A stretch of DNA of 64,000 nucleotides from Rhyacichthys aspro (taxonomy: Eukaryota > Chordata > Actinopteri > Gobiiformes > Rhyacichthyidae): assembly GCA_036850595.1 (NCBI GenBank), contig CM072163.1:15462639-15526638 (forward strand). The letters run 5' to 3'. The translations under genes were made by a program, and so were the position numbers. Below the pieces are notes generated by a model. The model was not told the DNA's origin and searched no databases. It worked only from the letters and a program-made list of their open reading frames with translations. Below are positions 23,449 through 37,400 of the stretch, piece by piece (position 1 is the first letter of the stretch; each line of letters starts with the position of its first letter).

Positions 23449-26400
23449 GCTCCAAAAAGTCCACCGCGGAACTCCTCACTCCGCCGACAGAAAGTCCAGT
23501 CGTTACGCGTGCTTATTATCCCCAGTCGTTAAAGACGTGCCTCCAAACTCAACTCGGGACTCCTTCTTCAACTCCTCCGTTCTCTCTCTTCCCCTCCACG
23601 CCGTGTGTCCCCTTCCTCCTGTCACAGTCACTCCCCGTGATTTTTTTTTCTTTCTTTTTTTTTTTTTTTGGAGGCAAAGAAGTGGGAAGGCTTTTTCACT
23701 CTCTCACGATTTTTTTTCTTCTTCTCCTGCTGAAGTTGGTGTGTCGAGTGGGGGGTCTCTTGTTATAAACCGGTGTGACACCCAGCAGCCAGGGGTCCAG
23801 GGGCTAGAGATTGGAGGCACACACAAAACGGACATACAGTATTACACAACTCTCTCTCCCTCTCTCCCACACAGCACTATGGGCTCTGAGCTGTAATAAC
23901 TCTCCGAGCTGCTTTCTCAGTTGCACAATACGACGTGAGAATGCGCCATTGTACTGGGTGGCACTGATCACAAGTAATGATCTAGTGATTGTTGGAAACA
24001 GCTCCGGAATGGCTGCGTCTATGGCCCAGGATACACACTGTCTGGGAGCTCCAAAAAGACACCACTCTGCCAATGAAAACACACCGATAATCCTCACAAA
24101 AATCGAACATGCCTTCAAACAAAAATGTTATTCCATGTTTACAGCATGTTGAGTGAAATCAGCTTGCACATGTTTCAACTCTACTAGACATGCTTTATCA
24201 ATTAGGAGCCGTACCCCGAGAGACATGACACGTCAGGCCTGAGTGACAGTGTGAATATGAATCTGAGAACGTGTGCTGTGCTGTGCTCTGGAGCAGATGT
24301 GAAAGTGTTTCCCGTGCAGACCTATTGAGTATTTATTATTTAGCCGAAAGAGCCAAGAAGAGAGAGCCTCCCAGTCAAAAGTGCTTTTGGAAAATCAGAG
24401 TGTGCAGGCCAAACAGAGCCACAGCAGGGGGACGAGGAGTGACAAAGACAAGAAAACTCTCAGATGGGATAAAGGGCTTTCGGCTGATTTGGGATTAGTA
24501 CTGTTTAACGGCTTCTAAACACACACAAAATATCTATCTGGTGAGATAGTGATGTCTGCTTTTGCTTTGTGAAGCTAATGATAGATTTAAGGCCGCATCA
24601 CTGGCTGTGATTGTTAGACTTTAGGCATGCCAGGATTAAAGGGAATTCAAACCAAAATATTAGCCAAGAGTTTAGATCAAAGTGGGACTTGATGGTGGTC
24701 TGTCATAATGTCATAAAGATCTACTGTGTTGTGAAAAGGACGGCGGAGTGTTGATGATTTAAAGTGAGTGTCTGGTCCGTATTAATTGCTCTAATTTTGG
24801 TTTGGGCTGGGCATAGTTACAGTATATATATGTGACACAATAACGTGAAGATTATCATCAAAGAGCGCAGAGTGAAGATGAGTAATAGGAGCTAAAGTGA
24901 TGTGGACCGAGGAGGGTGCAGGAGACAGCAGTGAGATTAAAGGATGAGGAGGAAAAAAGGGAGTCTCTGTTCCCCTGCTGTGTATCTCACTCACTCTGCT
25001 GTTTACTGTTTCATTCTACAGCTTTTCCAACACGGCTAAAGAATCGGCGCCTTGTTCGGTGGACATCAGAGATCCTGTTGTCCAACCTGGATTGTCCCCC
25101 GTCTCCTTCTCCTCGCTGACCCCCTGCTGCCCCTGAGACCAGAGGCAAGATGTGAGAAAGTGGTAGCACACATATGAACACTATCAAGTCCCAGGGCACT
25201 CTTCTCCTGCTTTTTCTGGACACCCGTGGCATAATGTGGACACAGCGATGGTGACGGAGATTAGCCATACTTCAAAGAGCGCTGAGAGCCAACAACTGTG
25301 GACTTAACCGCATTAAAGAGAGGGCTTAAGATCTGATCTATGGAGATGGGAAAGCTAAAGTGTAAAAGGCGTATCAAGAATGATGTGGGCAGATCGTTTT
25401 TTTTTGTACAAACACATTTCCACAACGGGTTAGGGTGTGTGCATGTGTAATTAGTGCAATGGTTATCTTTGAACTTCTGAGATGTATGTCTATCAGTGAC
25501 TACAATTAGCCAGAGGTCATTGCCATAGTCACCAGTGTTCCGTAACCACTTATAGCCCCCAAGTACCTCTCTAAGGCCACGAGAAGCACTACTTAAACAG
25601 CAGACATGCTCCAGCAACCACCAGCCCTGATTAGCAAAACGTCTGCATCAGCTAATCACGACACATAGACGTGCTGTGTTTATGTGTACGAGTCCAAGGA
25701 GGTCACTATGTAGCACCAGATCTGTTATTTGTCTCGGATGGCTGAAGTGAGTAATAGCACTGTAGATCAGAGTGGAGAGCGGTCCTATGAGGGTGATAAA
25801 TCACTTAAAAACTTCTCCCATATATACACACACACAAACACACACACACCCTGGCTGTAATAAAACACACACCCAAGCCCGGGGCACTGACGCAGTTGGC
25901 TCTTCACAATTTAACTGGTCGACTTAACAAGGCCTCTAGGCTTGTCCGGGGTCAGAGATCAGGGGGTGGACCCGCTGGAGGCTACCCAATGTCAAGTCAG
26001 CACTCACACGCAGCAGCACAGACTAAAATAGGTCAAGCTGATGCCACGAGTATCAAGCCACCACAGACGGCGAGTGTTTGTGCCAGAGACAACTGTTTGG
26101 TGTCTGTAAAAATATTAGGTTAATTTTTTACAGGGCAACCAGTGAGTACAGTATCAACTTCACGGTCGAATCTAAATCTCAAATTCACAATGATACCCCC
26201 CACCCCTACCCCTAGAGCAGGCTCAAATAACAACATCCTGTCCTATACATCATATACTGTCCAAAGAAGATGTTTTATTGAACTCAGGAGGAGGAACATG
26301 TTTCCAATATGTAAACACGATCGGCTCAAACATTCATTCATCCCACTCTCTCTCAACAAAAACAAAGAAGGACCATGAGGTTAAGGTAATTGTGTGACTG

Positions 26401-27644
26401 ATGTTCGCACATAAAAAGGTTTATGCATGTGGATATGTCATTGTTATCAATGTATGTATGGATATACTGTAGACCTGCTACTTTTTAAACTTTAAATGTC
26501 AAATTAAAATGTGCTTTGTGTCTTTATGTGGTGCTGCAGCATTGCCCTTTTTTATCCAAGACAAAATTAACCCATGGGAGACAATTAAAGAAAGCTGTAT
26601 GTTCTAAAAGTGCCTATGAAAAGTATGACTGCAGAACACATGACTATTACATAACCTTGAAGAAAGAATGTATGTATTTCTCATAAAAGTCCTCTCCAGA
26701 CTTCTGCATTAAGCATAGTCGTTTATTTATGTATCATGAAATCCAAACTAGTATTACCTTGAGACATGTTTTCATTCAGAATTTTTGAAGGGTAGCCAGC
26801 TACCTACGCTGGGAAGTTGAAGAATCCGGGCCAGAGCGGACGGCGCTGACAGCCTGAGAAGCCTGGAGTCTAGAAACAGGCAGAGAATGACAGACAGGGA
26901 CACAAAAGGAGTGAGAAGAAAGGCAGCGGCAAAAAAAGGATAAAAGGGACTGGGAGAGAAAGAGGCAATGGCAGATTAGATGGGAACTGGGCAAGTGTAA
27001 AGAACTGAGTAAAGCAGGGGAAAAAAAAACAAAAACAGGACGGAGGAATGATTTGTCTGGCGCAAATGGAGTCAATATTTGCTCCGTTTCACCAATCCTA
27101 TACTGGAGTCTGGATCAAAGCTGGGCGTGTGTGCTGAAAAAGAAGAGAGAGAAGAAAAAAAGTTCACGTCTGGCAGATTTAACAGCCGCTCCTTTTACTG
27201 ACCCTCGAAATATGATAGTCACAAAACAGCAGACAAAAAATGAAAAGATTGATGTGTGAGGTATTGTAACGTGGAGCTGGAGTGGTCACTGGGGAGACAG
27301 GGACACGAGAGGGGCGCTAATTGGCTAAAGAACAGCGGAAATAACCTTGTTCCAATTATTCGCACAAAGAGCAATTGTTGGGGATTGAGAGGAGCCACTG
27401 GTCCAGATAGTGTATGTACACATGATGACAACAAGCATCAGGGTTTGTGTCTGTCTGAACGGACCCGCTACGGACCGGGGTAGCTCCGACCAGCCTATAG
27501 TGGGGTAACAAGTGCTCCGTTATGTTTCTGCTCAGTTGGTTATAGACTACTGTGGATTGTATCACAGTCTGCGCTTCAATTAAGTGATGCTGATGAGGAA
27601 TTCCTGTCCCGTTTGTTGTTTGATGAACTTTACAATTAATGTGC
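23449..27644. other. adamtsl4 upstream region
   Basis: Contains the adamtsl4 5' UTR and promoter, not precisely mapped. A minus-strand TTTATAA near 23764-23770 is a possible TATA box. The rest is intergenic with a CA repeat and no supported gene on either strand. Confidence 0.45.
25821..25849. repeat. (TA/CA)n microsatellite
   Basis: TATATACACACA followed by interrupted CA repeats, in the intergenic region upstream of adamtsl4. Confidence 0.85.
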
Positions 27645-27650
27645 TTTATT
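27645..27650 (-). terminator. AATAAA downstream of the unassigned exon
   Basis: Minus-strand AATAAA about 600 bases beyond the TAG of the 28253-28339 exon. No genomic poly(A) tract follows, which argues against a retrocopy. Confidence 0.35.
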
Positions 27651-28252
27651 TGAAATACAAAAGTCCACAAAAGGCACAGTGATGTTGATTTAACACAAGT
27701 TTTATCACCAATATAGTTTTATTCGTTTTGGCCAGTCCACAGAAGACAGTGTGATTAAAAGCCTTTTTACTGCTTCTCTGTAAAGACGTATTTATAGTGA
27801 CAGTGCTGTTAAATGCTGCTCCCGAGGGTAAATTGCTCCGTTTACAGACCCACAGACAAAGCACATTCACCCATTTACTCATGATGTCAATGATGGTGCG
27901 AAGATAACCATCATTACCATTATCCTCAGCTGCGTTTGGGGGTTGTATTGCACTGCATGTGAAGGAAGAATTCTGTTTCCAATGCATGTTACGGTCCTGT
28001 AATCCAAACATGATCTTTTGAGATAAATTTGATACTGTTGCACCTTCCAAATAAAACAAACCTTTTTCAACAGTTTTGGAAATATCAATAAACGCTGCAC
28101 CACAAATGTGAACTCCACAACTCAAAATCACTGCGTTGAAGTGCCAGCATTTTAAAGAATCCCTTGCTTGAATACCTTTCCCTCCTTTTGCATTGTGTGA
28201 GCTGGCCTTCTCGCTCCTCAGTCTCCTCCTAGTCTGGATTTGGGTTACTCTT

Positions 28253-28339
28253 CTAAAGCAGGAATCCTGAAAACAACCTGGGGTCAAAGTCGAGGGTCAG
28301 CTCGTCCTCGTCTTGCTCCCCAAGGCTTTGGGCTAGTTT
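28253..28339 (-). CDS. Unassigned terminal coding exon (gene not recognised)
   Basis: A pyrimidine-rich acceptor (GTCTTTTGCAG) is followed in phase 0 by 28 codons and TAG, reading KLAQSLGEQDEDELTLDFDP then RLFSGFLL. The block is GC-rich and strongly acidic, while the surrounding sequence is AT-rich. About 600 bases downstream on the same strand is an AATAAA (27645-27650). Together this looks like the last exon plus 3' UTR of a gene between tars2 and adamtsl4. I could not find convincing upstream exons between 28340 and 31390 and do not recognise the peptide. It occupies the place of mammalian ECM1 but has none of the paired cysteines of that protein. A chance open stretch is possible. Confidence 0.35.
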   Translation of the reverse strand, partial: KLAQSLGEQDEDELTLDFDPRLFSGFLL

Positions 28340-31300
28340 CTGCAAAAGACACAGAACACAGCAGTATTTTAACAGCAAGGCCTAGGACAATGCTATACAA
28401 TACAAGACTTTACAGTGAACAAGTCTGTGTAAAGTGTAGTTTTTCTATCATTTTCATTATTAACAGTGAGATTTTCTGTCACTCTCCTAAATCTTAAATC
28501 AAAAGCACAACACAAGCGCTGTGTTATAACAGGGAATAGGCGTCTTCCATGAGTTTTGGCTCAAAGTCATGCAAGCAAATTCAAAACTGATGCTGGCCTC
28601 CGCAGCTTTTCTTTCTCGGTCTATTGCGCTGCCCCTTGTAAAACATTCAAGAATTTACAGTGCGCTCCTGCAGGAGGACAATTGCGACGGTAAATATTTG
28701 CAAATGTATTTGGAGGGCAGTTTATTCTCCCAGCTCCCCACTTTCAGAGTCAACATGACCTCTGACATTTCTGTGACCCCATAAACTCCTCCCTGCCCAG
28801 AAGGATTCAACAGGTTGGCTAGAACAATAAACCGAAAGCCTCTTAGACACAGAGACTCTTGATTGGAGAAAGACCATCTTTTTCTGGCCGCGGTCTGCTC
28901 CCCGAGTAGGTATTTGACTCAGTTGGGAGTAGTATAGGAAATCAGGTCAGCTGTGTGTGGAGCATAGCAGGCATACTTGAGAGTAGTCTGAACTGAGACT
29001 CTGCACTTGTGAGAGGGGACGCTAACTAGACCTACAGGGTGTCAACGGATTACCTGCAAACAGTCTGAATCAAGGACAAAGTGCAAAGAGGTGGATTAGA
29101 ATGGAGACAGTTTGACTGGAGACAGACGCCAGATCAAATAAGCAGCAACACACACAGAAAGACTTTTTTACAGAAAGTGAGAGCAGAGAAGTGAGTCGAA
29201 AAGGGAGCTGGCAAGAGGGATGGCCTGTTAGATCAGACAGTGCGGGTGGCCTGAACTTCTGGGGTATCCAGGCAAAGCTATCTGACAAGTTTTCCGTTGT
29301 CTAACATTCAAAAGACAGATTTTTTTCCTTGACTGATGTTGCTCAATAAGACCTCACCCAATTGCAAAGAGCTCAGTTTTTATGAGTTGTATCGCAGTTA
29401 CATATTTGCATGAAAAACATCAACCCCAGGCACACCTGTTGGACAAAGTAAACATTTTCAGTGATTGAGTGCTATACCCTCAGGTGCTAATTCATAAGAC
29501 CTTTTCCAAACAGCAGTGACTAAACAAACACAAAGTTACTAATGGAAGTGTAAGAACAGATGTGTTGGAATCAAACAGGCTGGAGTAAAGTGAGAGTGTA
29601 CTGTTGTGTCCACATGAGTGGGTGGGAGTTGAGCAGGGGTCACCAGAGGGTCTTGACTGCTTGGTCCATGTCACTGTTTGGCTCAGATTCTTAAACCTCC
29701 TGATATTGTTTCACTGTCTAAAGACTTTGGCATTGATCACTTCTCTTTCACTGTGTCTGGAAACACACTGACTCTTTCTTATGCCGCCTTTAAGACACAC
29801 ATAGACATAAAATGCACGAACACATGGCACACACACAGAGGGTTATTTATAACTGGGCCGAAGGGAAAAGCAGCCCAGCCTCACAGGGCCTATTTTGGGA
29901 GGTTGAGCCTTCCATCAGTCAGGCTGACAGCTTCTCTGTGATAGCGGCAGAACAATACAGAACAGCCTGTTTATCTTCCTCTGGCTGGCCTGTTAGGCTC
30001 TGCCTCCCACATGGGTCACCATCATCCTGCCTCCCTCCAAGAAAGCGGGATTTCCAGGATTTACTAATCTGACAATCTGTCACTCCACAACCAAACTTCC
30101 AAAAAGCTTTTCCATTAGCAAATACTTTGTTAATGAAATAACCACATGCCAACAGAATGTTTATCACTCCAGTGACCACTTAACTTTTACAGACACATTT
30201 TTATGTGATCACTACTGTGTCCTTGCGCTTATATTACACAGCTGCAGATATCCATCTTTGCCTCTAAGGAAGAATCTCTTCATTGTATTTGTAGCAGAAC
30301 ATTTTGTCTGGGCCCACAGCAAATTTCTTTTTTTTCCTTTTTTATAAACCCTTAAGCTAAAAATAATTTCCTATGAACTCTGGGCGACACGGCCAGTCCA
30401 CCAAATGAAGGATCAGTTTGTGTGTGTGTAAGCAAAGTGAAGATGACAGGACTAGAGGGTGGGCTCAGAGGAGCTGAGGGGGAGCCTGATACTCTTATCT
30501 GTAAAGTTAAGAATTCAGGAGTGTGTACTGCAGCTAATGGTCTATGTCATCACTACGCAACTACTGTGCAATGTTGGCTATCTCAACTATACTTGTCTTT
30601 CCTATAAATAAAATTCTAACATGAGGTCAAACGCTAATCAGGTTGAAAAGGAACTAGTTTTTATTGCAGACAGATGGCTGTACTAGCTGTCGTAGCAGCT
30701 TCATGTGACAAAGCACAATGGGAGCAGTGACCCTATGGTTGAACTGTGTACTTCTTTGTATAATCTGACAGTTTTATTAATGGTTATTCATTACTGACTT
30801 CTGCCTGTTAACCAAATAGCCCTTCTATGGCACGTGACAGCCTTATTTGCACTCAATTCTGCTGATCAGCATACAGTGGCTGTGTTAAAGAGTGATATTG
30901 TTCTAGATCTCATTCAGAGGCTCAATTTTCAGCACACCTGTTTTTTTTTTTTTTTTTAAACAGCTTAGTTGAAGCTTTCTGTCCTGCCCCCCTCCCCCCA
31001 TCTTCTGCCACTGTGATGACTAATGTCTTTTCTGTCCCGCTGCACACTTTCAATTAAAAAGGAAAAAGTGTTTAAATTCTTCTGAGCTTTATCTTGACTT
31101 GTCTGTTTCTACTAAACACACATGAAAACACACAGTCTTGACACTGCAGCACCCTGTCCTATTTTAGTCAAATCCCCCTCTGTATCCTCCCTTTCCTCCA
31201 GTCTTTTAAAGGTCTGTCTGGTTTTTGATAGTGACATTACAACACGGACTTACATAAGAGTGTTTTGACTACTAACTTTCTTCTGGCTGATATCCGATCA

Positions 31301-31392
31301 ATAATCATTCTATATCTTTGAATTCTATTGTTTTATGCAGTTTTTCTCAACAACAATGAAAGAAAAACGCAGAGACAAACTTTGTAAACAAT
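28340..31392. other. Interval between tars2 and the unassigned exon
   Basis: If the exon at 28253-28339 is real, its upstream exons should lie here. I looked for minus-strand acceptor/donor pairs with a phase-0 donor and found only weak candidates. No ECM1-like cysteine-rich exon is visible. A T-run occurs near 30943. Confidence 0.4.
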
Positions 31393-31398
31393 TTTATT
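31393..31398 (-). terminator. tars2: Polyadenylation signal of tars2
   Basis: AATAAA on the minus strand, 82 bases past the TAA stop. This gives a short 3' UTR of roughly 100 nt. It is assigned by position only. Confidence 0.6.
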
Positions 31399-31479
31399 AC
31401 AAATCAGCAGCTTATGTTTAACAGCTTGAGCAAATAACACAAACATTGTACATCGGTGACTCACGATTTCCAGAGCTTC

Positions 31480-34400
31480 TTAAAACTCATCCAAGTTGCT
31501 TCTGGTGTCTCTTAGCTTTGAGAGAGACTCCATCACCTCTTGTACAGTCCTCCTCCCCAACTGCTTCCCCGCTCGGCTCCTCACATTCACCGTCCCGCTC
31601 TCACTCTCCTTCTCCCCCACCACTGACCAAACACACAAATGTAAGGCACTTCAAACGTAATTCAATTATTTTAAATCACAAGCATATCGGAGTAGCTGCG
31701 GTGAGCTTCTTTACCAAATATGTAGTTGTACTGGGCCAACTGAGCAGAGCGAATCTTCTTGTTTAGAGTTGCTCCATGATCATCGTTTAAATCAACCAGG
31801 AAACCACCCCCAGAGAACTGATGGACCACCTGAACAAAGAAAAGTGGATGTAAAAAAAAGATGTGTAACATACAGCTGGTGCACTGTTATTGGACTGACC
31901 TGCTTGGCATATGACTCACTGCTGCCCCCCACAGGAATGACCATGATCTGTGCTGGGGACAGCCACAAAGGCCTGTGAACGGAGATAAATTGACATAGTC
32001 TAGGATAGATAATTATTGCATTTTTTACCTTTAATATGCTGTTTATTATTCATCTTACAGCAAACACTACAGTCAAAATGTAATGCGCTAGATTTCTTCT
32101 CACCATTTGCCTCCAAAATTTTCAGCCAGTATAGCAATCATTCTCTCCAGTGACCCCAGCACAGCTCTGTGGATCATTACTGGACGATGCAACTGTCCAT
32201 CTTTCCTGAAACACAGAAAACAATGTGTTAAGAGTGTGTGTAAAGAGTTTCTTTACAACAAAAACTGGGGTAAAAACGCTTAGACCATGATACAACTAGG
32301 GCAGACAGTTGTTTTAATAGTGAGCCTGGAGCCCAAAATTGATAATTTAATACACTAGTTTTTCTAGATCAAATTAGCCCGATATCCTAATTTTCAAAAT
32401 CACATGCTGTAAAATGTTTGACAAACACTCAAAGAGAAAAAAAAAATCATTACCTGCCTGATAATATAACACTGATCATGTTTTTATCAAAACACGACAC
32501 ACAACACTCACCCTACATACTGAAGATCAAATCTGATAGGCAGCTGGAAGTCTAGCTGTATTGTTGCACACTGGTGTTGCCTCCCAAGTGCATCTTTGAT
32601 CTGGATGTCAATCTGTGAAAAATGTGTTTGTTTGCATTAGGGTTCACTTACACAATCTCCAAATCCAAAATAAATCTGAATGTGAATGAGTCTGACCTAA
32701 GGCACACTGCTGGGGGCTGGCCTCATTTCTGGGGCCAGCAATTATTACAAATGTTGTGTCAAGACTAGCTGATATATCTAATTATGGTCAACACACCCTC
32801 GCTATGTGGCTATAAGGAATGTTTGTGTGCATGGAGTGTGTTTGTGTGCTTCTAACCACTCCCTGAACTGACATGCCTCCAGTCTCTGTGCCTCCACATG
32901 ACCTTGATCATGAAAAGCCTGCCAGAAGCTGGCTTCCTCCTTGAGCTACTGACTTCTTAGTAAATAAATCATCTTCGTTGGAAATTCTTATGTTTTAGCA
33001 CATTGTGCACAATCAATAAACCATAAAAGATTTGTGGAATATCTTGAGGAATAGTTTTTGTAATACAGTTTACTGTGTGAAAATGTGTTTCCTTGGCTTC
33101 ACACAGTTGTTGCCACTGACCTTTGGTCCATAGAAGGCTCCGTCTCCTGGGTTCACCTCCCAGTGTTCACCAAACTGCTGCAGACTCCTCTCCAGCTGCT
33201 GCTCACACATACACAATGACTAAGCCGTCATAACAAAAAGCCCTGAGAACTTTAAAACACACTGTCCTTCTGTAAATGCCTGTGCATAAAGCCACTGTGG
33301 AAGGTGGGAGCCATAATATTCAATTACATTCAATTGCCTACTTAAAGGTGTCCATAGAGATTTAAGATATGCATCTCCTTTGCAGGCCAGCAAAGAGCAT
33401 CTCTCAACTGGAAAGTACCACTTATAAAACTCATCGGTTAAGTCAATAACATTAACCCCTATTATGTTGTTTTAAGATTAATTTCTGTTGCAACATTTTA
33501 GTCCAACTTCCACCACAGACAGATTTAAAGAGCTAGCTTCACCTCTAGGTTTTTATTGAATTGTGATAAGGATGATTCAGTCCACATTAATGTGTACCTG
33601 TTCAGCACTATCCCACTGTTCAGGCTCCCCGAGACATGGTGTGGGACGTGTAGACAGCAGACAATGGAAGGAGAAGCCAAACACTTGATAAACACCGCGG
33701 ACAAAGTCCAAACAAGCCACAATCTCTTCTGCCAGCTGCAGAAAAACACATGAAAACAGCGTTTTAAAAACTGGAGGAATTGATAATGGTTTAATTTAAA
33801 CTGTAAGAAAAACAAAATAAAAACCTTACATTTATAAAAAGATTAAGGTTTAAAAGATTGAAATAGTATTTTAATGGCTCAAAGATATATAGTTATGTGA
33901 CAAAATATAATCTCAGTCCGTCAACAGAAAGGCTGGTGAAGCCTGATGAGTGTCATGAGAACGTCCCTGGGCACTATGTAGGGGATCAGCTTTACACATA
34001 CTGTACAGCCCCAGAGATGAACATATGGAGGTATGTTTACACAGGACAATGGCCCCAATTCATCCGCACTGAGGCCTCCTGGAATGCCTCAGGAGCTATT
34101 TGTACAACACATTTATTCAGGGTAATATGGCTCCACATGTATCCTATTAACAGAGTTCCTACCCCATATACATCTGTACACAAAATGGAAAATATACAAA
34201 TAAAAGTGTTAGAGGTCTAAATATGTTTTCATACCTGTTCGGGTGTGCAGAAGATGTGTGCATCGTCTTGGCAAAACCTGCGAACTCGTGTGAGACCTCC
34301 CAGAGCTCCTGAGAGTTCATTACGATGCAGCGCTCCGAAGTCAGCCCATCGCAAAGGGAGCTCTCGCCATGAGCGTACACGCTGCTCATACATGAGGCTG

Positions 34401-37400
34401 AACACAGAAAAAGACAGTCACAACAGGCTAAATATTGCTTGGTAAAAGGACAAAGGCATTTGAACATGTTTTTACCAATGTGCAGGGCAGTTCATGGGTT
34501 TAAGTGCATAGGTCTGTGAGGCCTCTGATGTAACAGTGAACATGTTCTCGCTGTAGTGCTCCCAGTGGCCAGACCGCTCCCATAAAGCAGTGCTATACAA
34601 AGTTGGGGTCACGACCTCAGTGAAGCCACGCTTTCGGTATTCACTCTTTAAGACAGAGAACAGAAAGGAAGAATGTGTGAATGCAGGAGTGGGCACAACA
34701 CTTTAAGGAAAAGGCAATGAGAGCTATATCTTCAGAAATGGCTTGTATCCACTATACACACACCATTAAATACTTGTGCAAACATTTTAACAGTACACTA
34801 TAGATTGTCAATTTCTTGGCTGAACAACATTTACTTGGAGGTTCATTATGAAAGCTGTCCGCATATATTATTCACCTTAATAAACTCCGTGAGGCTGTTG
34901 TAGATATGGGCACCTTTAGGCAGGAAAAAACAACTACCTGGACTAACGTCATTAAAGAAAAAAAGCTCTTGATCCTGCAAAAAATAGAAAGAAGGTTATG
35001 GTCAGAACATGTATTTTTATTAAAACCCATTTAGAATATGCAATATAAGTGTATACTTTTCCAATCCTTCTGTGGTCCCTCCTTCGAGCCTCCTCCTGTT
35101 CTCTCTCCCACTCTTCCATCTCCTTAACCCCTGGAAAGGCAACAGCTAAAAGACGCATCAAACCAGAAGCCTCTGTCTGATTGGACAATGTTAATGGTGA
35201 CAGCTGCAATTAAGAATAAGGAAACAGAGAAAAAACAATGAGTGAGTGGAGAGGTGTTGGGAGAGGCAAAACAATAACATTTGGTATTGAAAGGAACATA
35301 TAAAGACATTTTCTATGTCAATATATTATAACCCTTACTTGAGATGAGTTAGTTGTACCCGTGTACACAGTGAAAGTTGATCTGGAGGTCTATACTCAAT
35401 TAGATATTTTTTAAATTTAAAAAATGTAAAAAAATAAAATATTAAGCTCAAGTGCAAACTCATGTACCTCCTGTCATACTCACATCACAATCGTCAACAA
35501 AAATATTAAATGATTTCCTGTTGCCCCGCCTCTCTATATGTTTGGTGATTATATTGGACAAACTGAGAACAGTCTTCTTTTAATTTTTGTTCAATATTTG
35601 AAAACTGTGTAGAAAAACAAGGATTATATCTAGGATCATGCACACACCTGAAGCATCCTGAAGATCTTAAGGAAGCCAGTGTGAGGAAGGAGCGGACCAT
35701 TGCAAACCCCTATACTGTCCCCACACCTGCATCAAAAAGGTGGCACATGTTTACTCACACTAAAGCTTAAGGCACACTGATGTGATGTGTTTGTATTGTG
35801 TAGTCATTACTTGCCTGTACACTGCAACAACAGGACCATTCATCTGCTCCTCAACGAGCTGAAGTCTCAACTTATTACTCTGGAAGAAAAACAATATATA
35901 TTTCTGTGACATAAATACATAATGAGTACAAATGACTAAACATGCTATACCTATAGTAGTATAATTACAACTTCTTTATTTATTATTGTCATTAAGTCCT
36001 ATATATACATTATAGTATATTTTTGTGTAAATAGCACACAGCTTTAAATAAAAAAAGACTAGTTTACAACACTATAAACTGTGAACCTGTATTTAAGAGC
36101 AGAAAACATGTGTTACAAGAGCCATTTTCGATTTATCTTCATTTTCAGGGTCAGTTACTGGAGACATGCTTGTGGTATGTATACCTGAAAGAGCTCTCGG
36201 ACCTCCTCTATATTTAGATCCAGTCTTATAAGAGGCACTTTATGAGCTGCAGCCTCCTTACATCTTTCCTCCACATTGCTCAGGGAAAGGACACTGTGGA
36301 GGAGGACATATTCATAGATCAAGTTAATGTTCAGCCAAACACTTATACACCACAAGGCCAGTTTAGGATGATTGCCAATAAAGCTAAGATGGTGTTTGAC
36401 TTTACTTTGTGTAACATCACATGAAAAAAATATAGAAATTCTCACCTGTTCTTCACTATATGGTCACAGTAAAGCCCCAGCTCCGAGACGCCTTCTCTAC
36501 ACACCTCTGCACCAAACTCTGCTTCCAGCACTCCACCAAGAACACACACTCCTGTCCTCCACGCTGCCTAAAACATACAGGGAACAATGGGTACAGAGAT
36601 CTCCAGTTACTTAATAAGCTGAACATATCACTGAGTGACACTTCTTTTGCCATTAGTCTTTAGCAAGTTGATTTAAACAAGGACTGGTTCAACTACCACA
36701 GTAACCAACCTGTCTTCCTTCAAGTGTGTTAAACCCCAGAAACTGTAGTTCACAGTCTGTCTGAATTGGTCGCCCAAGTTCCCATAGCTCCCCATTCACT
36801 TTGCTGACCAAAGCTCCTTTGGTACTAAAAAAGGTATACATATACAGATTACATTATTGACAAATGCCATGGTACTCGAATCCCTTTTATATTTTTTTCC
36901 CATTGCATTTACCGGACACTCTGAGCAATGCTGAGAGGTGTGGTAAATCCAGCTTTTCCTTCAATTGTCTGACCACTGGCCAGATGAATAGTCAGACGCT
37001 TTTCTGAAGCAGTTTTCCTTGTGTTTTCTTGATTCTTCCTAAGAGAGTCAAATATTTGCAGCTGCTCAAACGAAGCTATAGATACCTGAAAGAAAAATAA
37101 GAATACAAAAAACCCATTATATTAATGGCACTTCAGCTTAAGTAACTGATATAGGCTAAAGCATTATTTTATTTTTATATAATGTTCTCAAATTTGAGAG
37201 CAGGAAGAGCAAAAGGGATGGTCTGTAAAATTATTTTTCACTTTATCAGTATTCCAGTTATGAGTCTTATTTACACTACAACAAACTTTTCCCAACATAA
37301 TTAAACAATAAAGCAACTTTTCCTTTCGTTTGACTGCATGAGTAATTGGTCATGACAACGTTATTATCCCTAACATGGCACAAAATCTGCTCACATCACT

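Noticed and set aside
23804..24152. Overlapping open frames upstream of adamtsl4 on both strands
   Set aside because: They mirror each other, lack any family resemblance and have no supporting splice sites.
27646..28287. A 213-codon minus-strand open frame
   Set aside because: It has no ATG at its start, opens just after a stop, and is out of frame with the plausible exon at 28253-28339. It ends in the AATAAA itself, so I treat it as 3' UTR or chance.
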